DNA of 64,000 nucleotides from Streptomyces sp. NBC_00306 (GCF_036169555.1 NZ_CP108032.1:992001-1056000); one strand, 5' to 3'. Shown: positions 16,049-26,776, numbered from the stretch's first letter. A program made the numbers and translations. Notes: generated by a model not told the origin, from the sequence alone.

Positions 16049-16726
16049 GTGGCAGCACGACCGTTGAAGGACATTGTGGAGCCGGGATGGGCCGACGCCC
16101 TCGAACCGGTGGCCGAACGCATCGCCGCGATGGGCGACTTCCTGCGCGCGGAGATCGCCGCCGGACGCACCTATCTGCCGGCCGGACCGAATGTGCTGCG
16201 CGCTTTCCAGCAGCCGTTCGAGGACGTCCGGGTGCTGATCGTCGGTCAGGACCCGTATCCGACACCCGGGCACGCGGTGGGGCTGAGCTTCTCCGTCGCG
16301 CCCGAGGTGCGGCCGGTGCCGGGCAGTCTGGACAACATCTTCCGGGAGATGCACGCGGACCTCGGGCATCCCCGGCCCTCCAACGGCGATCTGACGCCCT
16401 GGGCCCGCCAGGGTGTGCTGCTGCTGAACAGGGCGCTGACCACCGCACCCCGCAAGACGGCGGCCCACCGCGGCAAGGGCTGGGAAGAGGTGACCGAACA
16501 GGCGATCCGTGCGCTCGTGGCGCGTGGCAAGCCACTGGTCTCCGTGCTCTGGGGGCGTGACGCCCGCAATCTGCGCCCGCTGCTCGGTGATCTTCCGGCG
16601 ATCGAGTCCGCGCACCCCTCCCCCATGTCGGCGGACCGGGGCTTCTTCGGCTCGCGCCCGTTCAGCCGGGCCAACGACCTCCTGCGACGCCAGGGCGCCG
16701 AGCCCGTCGACTGGCAGCTTCCGTGA
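16049..16726 (+). CDS. ung: uracil-DNA glycosylase
   Basis: A 225-residue family 1 uracil-DNA glycosylase that removes uracil from DNA to start base-excision repair. The water-activating motif GQDPYP is at residues 66-71 with Asp68. The uracil-binding LLLNRALT and the minor-groove loop [21 protein letters not shown] near the C-terminus are intact. The GTG start at 16049 gives the usual length. Its stop codon overlaps the GTG of the next gene, so the two are translationally coupled even though their functions look unrelated. Confidence 0.93.
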   Translation: MAARPLKDIVEPGWADALEPVAERIAAMGDFLRAEIAAGRTYLPAGPNVLRAFQQPFEDVRVLIVGQDPYPTPGHAVGLSFSVAPEVRPVPGSLDNIFREMHADLGHPRPSNGDLTPWARQGVLLLNRALTTAPRKTAAHRGKGWEEVTEQAIRALVARGKPLVSVLWGRDARNLRPLLGDLPAIESAHPSPMSADRGFFGSRPFSRANDLLRRQGAEPVDWQLP

Positions 16727-17715
16727 CCGCGAGCCGGGTCCTCGGTGTGGACTCCGGCGGTTCCGGGCTGCGCGTGGCCCTCGCCGATGTCTCGGCGCCC
16801 CGGCGTGCCGAGACGCTCGCCTCACGGGAACCGGTACGTACCGGCGGCTCGGGCATCGACGCCGGGCACCTGCTGGAGCAGGTGCTGCCGATGGCGCGTG
16901 CCCTGCTGGACCGGGCCGGCGGCGGCGAGGTGTCCGCGGTCGCGATCGGTGCCGCCGGGATGGGGACCCTCGGCGGGCAATTGCGCGCGGAGCTTCCGGC
17001 CGCGCTGGGCGAGACGCTGGGTGTCGATCGCCTCGCGCTCGCCGCGGACGCCGTCACGGCCTATGCGGGGGCGCTGGGGCAGCGTCCCGGCGCGGTGGTC
17101 GCCGCGGGCACCGGTCTGATCGCGCTGGGCACCGATCTGTCGGCCTGGCAGCGCGCCGACGGCTGGGGTCATCTGCTCGGGGACAGCGGCGGCGGAGCCT
17201 GGATCGGACGCGCCGGGCTGGACGCGGCGCTGCGGGCGCACGACGGGAGGCGCGGCGGTTCCGTCGCTCTGCTCGCCGCCATGGAGTCGGCGTTCGGTCC
17301 GGCGCAGGAACTGCCGGCCCAGCTGTACCCGCGTACCGACCGGCCCGCCGTGCTGGCTTCCTTCGCGCCGGAGGTGGGGCGCTGCGCCGCGGGCGGCGAC
17401 GCTGTGGCGGCGGACATCCTCGCCCGTGCCGCCGGGCACATCGCGGAGTCGGCGTCGGCCGTGTGCCCGCCGGCCGGCGTAGGGGCCGAGGCGCCTCAAG
17501 TGGCGCTGACGGGCGGTCTGTTGAAGATGGGCGACCCCCTGCTCGTACCGCTGAGGGCCGAGCTCGCCTCCCAACTGCCGTCCGCCGGGCAGGTCGCCGC
17601 GGCCGGGGATCCGCTCGACGGGGCGCTCCTCATCGCCGCCGCGCTGGCACAGGACGCGCTGCGGCTGCCCCGCCATCCGACGCTGCTGTACGTCCCGGCA
17701 GAGCAGGGCAGATGA
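16723..17715 (+). CDS. BadF/BadG-type ATPase, N-acetylglucosamine-kinase-like
   Basis: A 330-residue actin-fold sugar-kinase-like protein. The phosphate-1 loop [14 protein letters not shown] opens the protein. A second glycine-rich turn [12 protein letters not shown] and [24 protein letters not shown] follow near residues 125-165; the latter is characteristic of eukaryotic-type N-acetylglucosamine kinases in the BadF/BadG/BcrA/BcrD family. A late LTGGLLKMG forms the adenosine site. It probably phosphorylates an amino sugar such as GlcNAc or an anhydro-sugar from cell-wall turnover, but the substrate is inferred. It overlaps ung by 4 bp. Confidence 0.8.
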   Translation: MTASRVLGVDSGGSGLRVALADVSAPRRAETLASREPVRTGGSGIDAGHLLEQVLPMARALLDRAGGGEVSAVAIGAAGMGTLGGQLRAELPAALGETLGVDRLALAADAVTAYAGALGQRPGAVVAAGTGLIALGTDLSAWQRADGWGHLLGDSGGGAWIGRAGLDAALRAHDGRRGGSVALLAAMESAFGPAQELPAQLYPRTDRPAVLASFAPEVGRCAAGGDAVAADILARAAGHIAESASAVCPPAGVGAEAPQVALTGGLLKMGDPLLVPLRAELASQLPSAGQVAAAGDPLDGALLIAAALAQDALRLPRHPTLLYVPAEQGR

Positions 17716-17810
17716 GACACCGCGAACTCATCGGATAAATACGGACAGACGACGCGGGACCGCCCCCTCCCCGAACAGCCGCACCCACAAAACCAGTAGC
17801 ATGCGGCGCC

Positions 17811-18731
17811 ATGAGCTCCCCCACTGGGCCGGCATCCGGCCTGCCTGTACGAAGCCCGCGACCGCGTCAGTCCGGACGGCACCGCCGCCCGGAACCCGTG
17901 GCCGCTCCCGAGGGCGCGCCCGCGCTTGTGCTCGCCGTGCCCGGCGCTCCCGGGCCCTCCACCCGGAGCCTGGCCGAAGAGGTCATAAGCATCGCCCGGT
18001 CCGAGCTTCCCGGCCTCGAGGCCGGCATCGGCTACCTCGACGGCGACGACTCCGAGTACCCCACCCTCGCGACCGTGCTCGCCCACACCGCCGCGCGCCG
18101 GACCGAGCGGTACGAGATCGCCAGAGCGGCCGGCCGTGAAGTGGCGGAGCCCGAGGGCCCCGCCGCCGTCGTGGTGCCGCTGCTCGCGGGGCCGGACAAC
18201 GTCCTGATGCGGCGCATCCGCCAGGCCGTCATGGACAGCCGCGCCGCCGCCGAGCTGACGGACGTCCTCGGCCCGCACCCGCTGCTCGCCGAGGCGATGC
18301 ACGTGCGGCTCTCCGAGGCGGGGCTCGCCCGCGCCGACCGCGCACGGCTGTTCACCGTCGCCACGGCCGCCGACGGCATCATCCTGGCCACGGTGGGCGG
18401 TGACGAGGCCGTCCAGGCCGCCGGCATCACCGGCATGCTGCTCGCCGCACGGCTCGCGGTGCCGGTCATGGCCGCGGCCCTCGACCAGGAGGGCGCCGTC
18501 GCCGCGATCGGTGACCAGCTGCGCGGTTCCGGTTCGACGCAGCTGGCCTTGGCGCCGTACCTCGTCGGCCCCGAGCTGCCCGAGGGTCTGCTCGACGCCG
18601 CCGTGAAGGAGGCCGGCTGCGCTGCGTCCGAGCCGCTGGGCGCCTACCCGGCGATCGGCAAGCTGGTGCTGTCCCAGTACGCGGCCGCGCTGGGCATCAG
18701 CCCGCAGCCGCAGGGCTCGCCCGCTCACTGA
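17811..18731 (+). CDS. CbiX/SirB-like sirohydrochlorin chelatase-family protein
   Basis: A 306-residue protein with a disordered basic N-terminus (about 45 residues) followed by two chelatase-like half domains. The first begins ALVLAVPGAPGPSTRSLAEEV and continues to AAVVVPLLAGPD. The second carries GPHPLLAEAMHVRLSEAG and GIILATVGGDEA. CbiX/SirB enzymes insert cobalt or iron into sirohydrochlorin, using His residues; here the first catalytic position appears to lack the usual HGS motif, so a chelatase role is doubtful. No strong ribosome binding site precedes ATG 17811. No cobalamin or siroheme genes lie nearby. Confidence 0.65.
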   Translation: MSSPTGPASGLPVRSPRPRQSGRHRRPEPVAAPEGAPALVLAVPGAPGPSTRSLAEEVISIARSELPGLEAGIGYLDGDDSEYPTLATVLAHTAARRTERYEIARAAGREVAEPEGPAAVVVPLLAGPDNVLMRRIRQAVMDSRAAAELTDVLGPHPLLAEAMHVRLSEAGLARADRARLFTVATAADGIILATVGGDEAVQAAGITGMLLAARLAVPVMAAALDQEGAVAAIGDQLRGSGSTQLALAPYLVGPELPEGLLDAAVKEAGCAASEPLGAYPAIGKLVLSQYAAALGISPQPQGSPAH

Positions 18732-18751
18732 CGGACACCGCACGACGCGTC

Positions 18752-18781
18752 GGGCCCGCACCGTCAGCTCGGTGCGGGCCC
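18752..18781. terminator. hairpin terminator after the CbiX-like gene
   Basis: GGGCCCGCACCG (18752-18763) pairs perfectly with CGGTGCGGGCCC (18770-18781) across a 6-base loop and is followed by CTT. It lies 20 bp after the rightward stop and 32 bp before the convergent lactonase stop, so it can serve both genes. Confidence 0.85.
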
Positions 18782-18812
18782 TTCCCGCGGGCCGGGGAGC
18801 CCCGGGGGTGCG

Positions 18813-19862
18813 TCAGGCGAAGACCACGCAGGAGGCCGCGGGGGCGTCCAGGGAGCCCGCCCGGTGCGGCACTCCGGTGTCGGGGTCGATGTCGAACCAG
18901 GTGACGTTGCCGGAGCGCTCGTTGGCCGCGTAGAGCCTGCGGCCGGTCGGGTCCAGGACCAGGTCGCGCGGCCAGTGGCCGCCGCACGGGACGGTCGTGA
19001 TCAGCTCCGGCCGTTCACCGCTCTCGTCGAGCGCGAGGACGGCGATGCTGTCGTGTCCGCGGTTCGCGGCCCACAGATGGCGGCCGTCGTGCGAGACCAC
19101 CACCTCGGAGGGGTAGACGGGCCCGTCCGCGCCGTCGGGCAGCACGGGCGTCTCACCGACCGGTTCGAGCACGCCCGTGTCCGCGTCCCAGCGGCAGACG
19201 GTGAGGGTCGGTTCGAGCTCGTTCAGCACATAGGCGTGTGTGCCGGCGGGGTGGAACGCCAGATGGCGGGGCCCGGTGCCGGGGCGCAGCGCCGTTTCGC
19301 GGTGCTGCGTCAGTTCGCCGGCCTCGGGGTCGAGCGCGAAGACGCGTACGGCGTCGGTCCCGAGGTCGACTCCGAGGACCCAGCGTCCGCTGGGGTCGGG
19401 CAGCACCTGGTGGGCGTGCGGACCGCGCTGCCGGTCCGGGTGCGGGCCTGCACCCTCGTGCTGGAGCACACCGCTGGCAGCGTCCGGCTCACCGCCGGTC
19501 TTGACGGGGAGCACGCTCACGCTGCCGGAGCCGTAGTTGGCCGTGAGCAGATGGCCGTCGCTGTAGGTGAGATGGGTCGGCCCGGCGCCGCAGACGGGCA
19601 CGCGGCCGCCGATCGGCCTGGGAGCCGAACCCTGCACGTCGAAGGCCGCCACGGCCCCCTCAGAGGTCTCGGAGACGGCATAGAGGACCGGCCCGCCGGG
19701 GGCGGTCGCCAGCGTGAGGTACGAGGGATCCGCGAGAGCGTCGCTGGCTCCCGTCTCGGTCAGGGCTCCGGTCGTCCCGTCCACGGCGGCGGCGATGATC
19801 CCCCGGCCGCCGGCGGAGGTGAAGGACCCTATGAATGCCCGTCCGGTGTTCGTGTTGCCCAC
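18813..19862 (-). CDS. lactonase family protein (YVTN beta-propeller, 6-phosphogluconolactonase type)
   Basis: A 349-residue seven-bladed propeller of the Pgl/lactonase family. Typical blocks: IGSFTSAGGRGI at the N-terminus, GPTHLTYSDGHLLTANYGSGSVSVL, GPHAHQVLPDPSGRWVLGVDLGTDAVRVF, GPRHLAFHPAGTHAYVLNELEPTLTV, and PSEVVVSHDGRHLWAANRGHDSIAV. E. coli Pgl of this fold hydrolyses 6-phosphogluconolactone, but many homologues act on other lactones. The GTG at 19862 is chosen for GGGAGGG 6 bp upstream. The same frame happens to stay open far upstream through the NOS gene, but that part is not coding. No signal peptide is seen. Confidence 0.85.
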   Translation of the reverse strand: MGNTNTGRAFIGSFTSAGGRGIIAAAVDGTTGALTETGASDALADPSYLTLATAPGGPVLYAVSETSEGAVAAFDVQGSAPRPIGGRVPVCGAGPTHLTYSDGHLLTANYGSGSVSVLPVKTGGEPDAASGVLQHEGAGPHPDRQRGPHAHQVLPDPSGRWVLGVDLGTDAVRVFALDPEAGELTQHRETALRPGTGPRHLAFHPAGTHAYVLNELEPTLTVCRWDADTGVLEPVGETPVLPDGADGPVYPSEVVVSHDGRHLWAANRGHDSIAVLALDESGERPELITTVPCGGHWPRDLVLDPTGRRLYAANERSGNVTWFDIDPDTGVPHRAGSLDAPAASCVVFA

Positions 19863-19972
19863 GCCGTTCCCTCCCACTGTTCCCACGGATCTCTCGTGCC
19901 CCGCCGATCGCTCCTGCCCCGCTGATCGTTGGTGGCCCGGCCGACGGTAGCAGCGGTCTAGACCAAGTGTCG

Positions 19973-21223
19973 TCACCCGTTCCAGACCCCGGCCGCACGA
20001 GCGCGGGCCTCCGGGTGATGGACGTAGGCGGGTCTCCACTCGGTCGGGTCGTAGGTGCGGTGGAACACGGGGGTCGCCGAGCCCGACATCGGCGGCACGA
20101 TCCACGACCAGTCGGCGCCGACCCCGCGCCCCCGGCTCTCCTCCCGGTCGATGTGGGTGAGGAAGCGGCGCGACTCGGTGTGATGGTCGGTGACGGTCAC
20201 CCCGGCGCGGTCGAAGGAGTGCAGGACGGCCCGGTTCAGCTCCACGAGCGCGCGGTCCTTCCAGAGCGAGCGGTCCGTGGTGGTGTCGAGCCCCAGCAGT
20301 TCGGCGACGCGCGGCAGCAGGTCGTAGCGGTCGGTGTCGGCGAGATTGCGCGCGCCTATCTCGGTGCCCATGTACCAGCCGTTGAACGGCGCCGCCGGGT
20401 AGCAGACCCCGCCGATCTCCAGGCACATGTTGGCGATCGCCGGGACGGCGTGCCAGCGCAGACGGAGGTCGGCGCACCAGTCGTCCTCGGGGTGTCTCAG
20501 CTCGACCTCCAGCACCGCGTCCGGCGGCAGGTCGAACAGGCGGGGCTTGCGGTCGGCGTCCTCGACGACCAGGGGCAGGACGTCGAAGGGCGTACCGGGC
20601 CCGCCCGGCCAGCCGAGGCGCAGGGCGAGTTCGGTGAGACCCGCGTTGCGCGGATCGCCGACGACGGCTCCCCCGCCGGTGCGGTAGCCCGCGTACCGCA
20701 CGAGCTGTTCGTTCCAGATCCGCGGGCCGGGCCGGTCGGGGGTGTCCGGGGCGAACACGGTGATCAGGGGCCTGATGTGGCCGCCGTTGGTCGCCTCCCG
20801 CAGATGGAGGGCCGCCTCGCGGGCGACTGATTCGGCGTCCTCGACCTGGCGGCGGTCGCGGACACGCAGGGAGCGCCAGTAGAGGCGGCCGATGCAACGG
20901 TTGCTGTTGCGCCAGGCGACCCGGGCGCCGTAGGCGAGTTCGTCGGCGGTGTGCCGATAGGTGCCGGTAGCGTCGATCTCCGCGCGTACGGCGGCGATCC
21001 GGGCCGCCGGGTCCACTCCCGGGCGCTCCTCGCGGTGATGGAGCCGGACGAAGTCCTCGGCCTCCTCGACCACTGCGCCCGCCGCGTGGGGCGTGACGGC
21101 GATCGGCCGGCCGGAGCCGGTGACGGGGCAGCGGCTCTCCGTCACCGGCTCCGGCCTGCCGGGGGCGTGCGCCTCTTCCGGGACGAGGGCCCTCCGCAGC
21201 GATCTGAGCAGTGACTTCCGCAT
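19973..21223 (-). CDS. nos: bacterial nitric oxide synthase, oxygenase domain only
   Basis: A 416-residue NOS oxygenase that should oxidise L-arginine to citrulline and nitric oxide. The heme-thiolate motif WRNSNRCIGR has its proximal Cys at residue 110. The substrate and pterin regions follow: CYPAAPFNGWYMGTEIGARNLAD, with the arginine-binding Glu, and a late WSWIVPPMSGSATPVFH. There is no zinc CxxxxC motif and no reductase domain, as in Bacillus and Streptomyces NOS, so electrons must come from an unlinked reductase. The N-terminal 40 residues contain a perfect 18-bp hairpin in the DNA. No thaxtomin-type nitration genes are adjacent. Confidence 0.93.
   Translation of the reverse strand: MRKSLLRSLRRALVPEEAHAPGRPEPVTESRCPVTGSGRPIAVTPHAAGAVVEEAEDFVRLHHREERPGVDPAARIAAVRAEIDATGTYRHTADELAYGARVAWRNSNRCIGRLYWRSLRVRDRRQVEDAESVAREAALHLREATNGGHIRPLITVFAPDTPDRPGPRIWNEQLVRYAGYRTGGGAVVGDPRNAGLTELALRLGWPGGPGTPFDVLPLVVEDADRKPRLFDLPPDAVLEVELRHPEDDWCADLRLRWHAVPAIANMCLEIGGVCYPAAPFNGWYMGTEIGARNLADTDRYDLLPRVAELLGLDTTTDRSLWKDRALVELNRAVLHSFDRAGVTVTDHHTESRRFLTHIDREESRGRGVGADWSWIVPPMSGSATPVFHRTYDPTEWRPAYVHHPEARARAAGVWNG
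21109..21156. repeat. perfect 18-bp inverted repeat within the start of the NOS gene
   Basis: The 18-bp arm at 21109-21126 (GGCCGGAGCCGGTGACGG) is the exact reverse complement of 21139-21156, with a 12-base loop. In the NOS mRNA it would fold within codons about 23-38, roughly 65 nt after the start codon. Confidence 0.85.
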
Positions 21224-21353
21224 GGTGCGTACCCCCGGGGCCCTGGAAGGACGTACGTGGATGCCGCACTGGTTACCCAGTGAACACGCTGATCCACCCT
21301 CTGTGTACGCGGAGAAAATGCCTCATTCACGTGCTTCCTGTCCATGCCCCTGG

Positions 21354-22871
21354 TCAGGCGGGCACGAGCGGGGCGCGCGGGGATGTGTGCAGCGGCGCGG
21401 CGAGGTCCGCGAGCGCCTGCTCCAGTGCATGGAGGTGCGTGAGTGCAACGTCGGACGCGAGGTGAGCGTGGGGCGCGAGAGCCGCGCTGTCAGCGTCGGC
21501 GCGGCCCGCCGCGGGGGCCACGAGCGCGTGGACGGCGGTCTCGACGCGGCGACAGGCGGTGGCCAGGCGCGCGTCGTGCGAGGCCGTGCGGCCGGCCGGC
21601 TCCGCGGCGACGGCGGCGAGCCCGCGCACCTCTCGCGCGCAGTCGTCGAGCAGCACGATGACCTGCCGGGCGCGCGCCTTGCGGGCCCGGAGCGGGCTCA
21701 GCGGGTGGACGAGCGGGGCGAGGGACAGGCGCACCCGGCCGAGCAGCAGCTCCAGCTCCGCCGCGAGGGACGCGGGGTCGGCCGTGCTGTCCCCGGCCAG
21801 CCGGCGGGCGGCCGCGGTGGTGCAGCCGTGGACGCAGGTCAGCGCGCGCCGGATCCAGGCATCGGTCGCGGCGTGCGTGGTGACGGGCAGGATCAGGGCG
21901 ACTCCGAGGGCCGCGCCGAGGGCACCGACCGCCGTCTCCTGGAAGCGGAGGAGCAGCAGGCCCGGGTGGAGGACGCCGAGGAGCCCGTAGAGCAGGCCCG
22001 CCATGACGGTGACGAAGAACATCATCCAGCTGTAGGAGGGCGCGGCGGTGTAGAAGATCCCGAAGACGCAGACGGCGACGAGCGCGGCGGTCGGCAGCGG
22101 GGCGCCGGCGATGGGGATCGCGATCAGGAGTCCCGCGGCGATGCCGGTGACCGTTCCGACGACACGGCGGAAGCCGCGGACGAGGGTCTCGCCGCGCGAA
22201 GCGGTGTTGACGAAGATCCACCAGGCGGTTCCCACGGCCCAGTAGAAGCGGTCGGGCGAGACGACCTCGCCCACGGCGAGTGCCACGGCGCAGGCGAAGG
22301 TCGCCTGGAAGGCCTGGCGGGTGGTGGGGCGGGCGAGTCCGGTGCCGGGCAGCGGCGCGGGGGCAGCGGGCGGCGGGGTGCGCCGTTCGATGCACCACAG
22401 GCCGAAGCGGACCGCCGAGGCGGCGGCGAGGGCCAGTGCCACCGCCGCGTACAGCTCCGGCAGCTGGGCCGGGAGCGCGTGCAGGAACTGGGTGACGAAG
22501 AACATCATGAACGCGAAGATGCCGAGCGCGTGTCCGCGCAGCCCCCAGCGCCGGGCGTAGACCCCGCAGAAGACCACGACGAGCCAGGCGGCGGCGCGCA
22601 GCAGCGGCTCACCGTGCAGGGTGGTCGCGAGGGCGAGTACGGGGAAGCCCGCGGCGGGCAGCAGCGCGGTGGTGACCGCCTGGCGGCGCACGGTCGCGTC
22701 GCCGACGGTGAACAGCGCGAGGAGGGCGGCGAGACCGCCGGTGATCGAGGCGACGAGGGAGAGCCCGGCGGCTTCGGCGGCGGCGACCGCGAGGCCGATA
22801 CCGAGCACGGCGCGCAGGGAGACACGCAGCCGCAGACGCCCCGGGTCGGGGGCGCTGAACATCCTCTTCAC
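21354..22871 (-). CDS. FUSC family membrane protein (aromatic-acid exporter-like)
   Basis: About 505 residues with two clusters of hydrophobic helices: roughly residues 15-140 and 195-315, each of five to six segments. Cytosolic stretches separate and follow them, as in the FUSC/YccS/AaeB family, which exports small aromatic or organic acids. The motif FYWAVGTAWWIFVNTASRGETLVRGFRRVVGTVTG is typical of the second half. Three start codons are close together (GTG 22889, GTG 22871, ATG 22862); 22871 is best spaced from AGGAG. It diverges from an Lrp/AsnC regulator, which may control it. The substrate is unknown. Confidence 0.82.
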   Translation of the reverse strand: MKRMFSAPDPGRLRLRVSLRAVLGIGLAVAAAEAAGLSLVASITGGLAALLALFTVGDATVRRQAVTTALLPAAGFPVLALATTLHGEPLLRAAAWLVVVFCGVYARRWGLRGHALGIFAFMMFFVTQFLHALPAQLPELYAAVALALAAASAVRFGLWCIERRTPPPAAPAPLPGTGLARPTTRQAFQATFACAVALAVGEVVSPDRFYWAVGTAWWIFVNTASRGETLVRGFRRVVGTVTGIAAGLLIAIPIAGAPLPTAALVAVCVFGIFYTAAPSYSWMMFFVTVMAGLLYGLLGVLHPGLLLLRFQETAVGALGAALGVALILPVTTHAATDAWIRRALTCVHGCTTAAARRLAGDSTADPASLAAELELLLGRVRLSLAPLVHPLSPLRARKARARQVIVLLDDCAREVRGLAAVAAEPAGRTASHDARLATACRRVETAVHALVAPAAGRADADSAALAPHAHLASDVALTHLHALEQALADLAAPLHTSPRAPLVPA

Positions 22872-23105
22872 ACCGGTCACGCTCCTCACGGCTGTCGTCC
22901 CGCCCCCTCGCTGTTCGGCTCACCCTGCAGACACGGCAAAGGCGCCGCGGGTCCGGAGTGGCGGCGTCGCCGGTCCGGCGCTGCGCAGCGCCCTCTCACC
23001 AGAGGAAAGCATTCCGGATGCCGGTGGCTCAACTCGATCGGTCCGAGGTGGGCCATTGGTACAGTCGATGGCGGATCATCCGGACCAGCAGGAGGCCAAC
23101 GGACC

Positions 23106-23588
23106 ATGGCCGTGGACGCGCTCGACACCCGCATCCTGCGACTGCTGATGGAGCAGCCGCGCACCAGCGCGCGGGAGTACGCCCGGCTGCTGGGCATCGC
23201 GCGGGGCACCCTGCAGGCCCGGATCGACCGCCTCGAACGGGACGGCGTGATCACCGGCACGGGGCCCCACCTCTCCCCCGCCGCTCTCGGTCATCCGGTG
23301 CTGGCCTTCGTCCACATCGAGGTCACCCAGGGGCATCTGGACGAGGTCGGCGACGCGCTGGCGGCCATCCCGGAGATCATCGAGGCCTTCTCCATCACCG
23401 GCGGCGGTGATCTGCTGACCCGGGTCGCCGCCCGTGACAACGGCCATCTGGAGGACGTCATCCAGCGCCTGATCCAGCTGCCGGGCGTAGTGCGCACCCG
23501 CACCGAGATGGCGCTGCGCGAGCGCGTGGCGCACCGGCTGCTGCCGCTGGTCGAGTCGGTCGGTCGGGCAGCCGGCAGCGGCCGCTGA
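23106..23588 (+). CDS. Lrp/AsnC family transcriptional regulator
   Basis: A 160-residue regulator. The N-terminal helix-turn-helix (ALDTRILRLLMEQPRTSAREYARLLGIARGTLQARIDRLERDGVI) is followed by a RAM effector-binding domain with LAFVHIEV and AFSITGGGDLLTRVAARD. Members often sense amino acids or other small metabolites and form octamers. ATG 23106 has AGGAGG about 12 bp upstream. The 234-bp divergent promoter region shared with the FUSC exporter suggests that the two form a regulator-exporter pair. Confidence 0.88.
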   Translation: MAVDALDTRILRLLMEQPRTSAREYARLLGIARGTLQARIDRLERDGVITGTGPHLSPAALGHPVLAFVHIEVTQGHLDEVGDALAAIPEIIEAFSITGGGDLLTRVAARDNGHLEDVIQRLIQLPGVVRTRTEMALRERVAHRLLPLVESVGRAAGSGR

Positions 23589-23613
23589 ACCGCGCCTTGG
23601 CATGCTGGGGGGC

Positions 23614-24297
23614 ATGAGCCAGCCGCGCACCCCTTCGGTCATCTTCGACCTCGACGGAACACTCGTGGACAGCGAGCCGAACTACTACGAGGCGGGGCGC
23701 AGGCTGCTCGCCGAGTACGGCGTGACCGACTTCGGCTGGGAGCGCCACACCGACTTCATCGGCATCGGGACGCGCGAGACCCTGGAGGCGCTGCGCGAGG
23801 AGTACACGATCTCCGCACCCGTCGAGGAACTGCTGGCCGGCAAGAACCGGCACTACCTGGCACTCGCCGCCGCGTCGACGGACGTGTACCCGCAGATGCG
23901 GGGGCTCGTGGAGCTGCTGCACGGCGAGGGGGTGCCGATGGCCGTGGCGTCCGGCTCGTCCCGGGCCGCCATCGAGGCGGTGCTCGCCGCCACCGGCCTG
24001 GACGCCTTCCTCACCACCCTCGTCTCGGCCGAGGAGGTCGGGCGCGGCAAGCCGGAACCCGATGTCTTCCTGGAGGCGGCCCGCCGGCTCGGCGCCGAGC
24101 CCGCCGACTGCGTCGTGCTGGAGGACGCCCCGCCGGGTGCGGCGGCCGCCCACGCAGCGGGGATGCGGTGCATCGCGATCCCGTACGTGGCGGCGACGGC
24201 CGACGATCCTGCGTTCCGCGCGGCGGGACTGCTGTACGCGGGCGGCCAGAGCGAGTTCACGGCACGGGCGGCGTACGACTGGATCACCGCTCCGTAG
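23614..24297 (+). CDS. HAD hydrolase, beta-phosphoglucomutase-like
   Basis: A 227-residue HAD enzyme of subfamily IA with a helical cap. Motif I DLDGTLVDSEPNYYEAG has both catalytic Asp residues. The cap is followed by motif II VASGSS, motif III GKPEPD and motif IV LEDAPPGAAAAHAAGM. The pattern fits sugar-phosphate phosphatases or beta-phosphoglucomutase; the substrate cannot be set. ATG 23614 is chosen because a GGGGGG run lies just upstream. It follows the Lrp gene by 25 bp and may be cotranscribed with it. Confidence 0.85.
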   Translation: MSQPRTPSVIFDLDGTLVDSEPNYYEAGRRLLAEYGVTDFGWERHTDFIGIGTRETLEALREEYTISAPVEELLAGKNRHYLALAAASTDVYPQMRGLVELLHGEGVPMAVASGSSRAAIEAVLAATGLDAFLTTLVSAEEVGRGKPEPDVFLEAARRLGAEPADCVVLEDAPPGAAAAHAAGMRCIAIPYVAATADDPAFRAAGLLYAGGQSEFTARAAYDWITAP

Positions 24298-24312
24298 TGC
24301 CGCGACGCGGTT

Positions 24313-24342
24313 CGGCATCTCCGCTCCGGAGCGGAGATGCCG
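24313..24342. terminator. 30-bp perfect palindrome / hairpin after the HAD gene
   Basis: CGGCATCTCCGCTCC (24313-24327) is followed at once by its exact reverse complement (24328-24342). It can form a long hairpin with a minimal loop 15 bp after the HAD stop codon. Read as a terminator, it separates the HAD gene from RNase J; a DNA-binding role is also possible because there is no spacer. Confidence 0.7.
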
Positions 24343-24485
24343 CCCGACAGCGCCACCGCACCGGGGCGCCGTCCGCCCTCGGGCAGGTGGTTCACCCGGG
24401 GTCGTCCGGAGGACCTGGCGGACCGGAGCCACGGGAGGGGTATGCCAAAGGATCACCCCAGGGGCCTCTCCGGTAACGTCGAGGC

Positions 24486-26171
<1,686 letters not shown>

Positions 26172-26224
26172 CGGCCGCCGAGCCGTACGGGGCGCTGGCG
26201 CGCGGTGCGCGGCGCCGGTGCGGC

Positions 26225-26776
26225 TCAGCCCACCGGCAGACGGTCGCGTACCGTGCCCGCCGCCGACCGCACGTCGTGCGCCACGCCGGAGACCGCCGCA
26301 CCCAGATCGCGTCCGGCGCGACGGGTGCGGCGCCGGCCTGCGGAGGCGGCGGTGCGCGAGCGGTAGGCCAGCGACGGCTTCCCGTGCGTGTCCGCCGCCG
26401 CGATCAGCAGACCGCCGAAGAGGGACACGTTCTTGGTGAACTGGGTGCGCAGGCGAGCCCGTTCCTCGGGGTCCTCGGTCTTCCACCAGGCGTGCCCGGC
26501 CAGCGTGGTCGGGACGAGCGAGGCGGCCAGGGCGAGGGCCGAGGCACGCGGAAAACGACCGGCCGCGAGCAGCACGCCGGCGCCCAGCTGGACGGCGCCG
26601 TTGATCCGGACCAGCCGCTCGGTGTCCTCCGGCAGCCGGGGCACCCGTTCGGCGACGGGCAGCGCCACGGGTGCGGCGGCCGGCGCCACGGAGCGCGGGT
26701 CGAGCAGCGTACGGAATCCTCCCGAGACGAAGACGGAGGCGAGCAGGGGGCGGGCGGCTGTCCTGAGAATGGCCAT
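26225..26776 (-). CDS. DoxX family membrane protein
   Basis: A 183-residue protein with about four hydrophobic segments: residues 5-20, 58-72, 76-92 and 115-132. It carries the DoxX-type signature RPLLASVFVSGGFRTLLDP at the N-terminus, RINGAVQLGAGVLLAAGRFPR in the middle, and FTKNVSLFGGLLIAA. Functions reported for DoxX proteins vary, including thiosulfate oxidation, redox stress and membrane integrity; none can be assigned here. The C-terminus is Arg/Ala-rich and cytoplasmic. ATG 26776 has GGGGCAGG upstream. It is convergent with RNase J. Confidence 0.8.
   Translation of the reverse strand: MAILRTAARPLLASVFVSGGFRTLLDPRSVAPAAAPVALPVAERVPRLPEDTERLVRINGAVQLGAGVLLAAGRFPRASALALAASLVPTTLAGHAWWKTEDPEERARLRTQFTKNVSLFGGLLIAAADTHGKPSLAYRSRTAASAGRRRTRRAGRDLGAAVSGVAHDVRSAAGTVRDRLPVG

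Noticed and set aside
18813..21269. An 818-codon open frame on the minus strand
   Set aside because: Only its last 349 codons look like protein (lactonase). The rest is an out-of-frame shadow of the NOS gene, rich in Arg and Pro with no fold signature.
21093..23588. An 831-codon open frame on the plus strand
   Set aside because: Most of it is antisense to the FUSC gene and is low-complexity Gly/Arg/Glu. Only the final 160 codons (Lrp regulator) are real.
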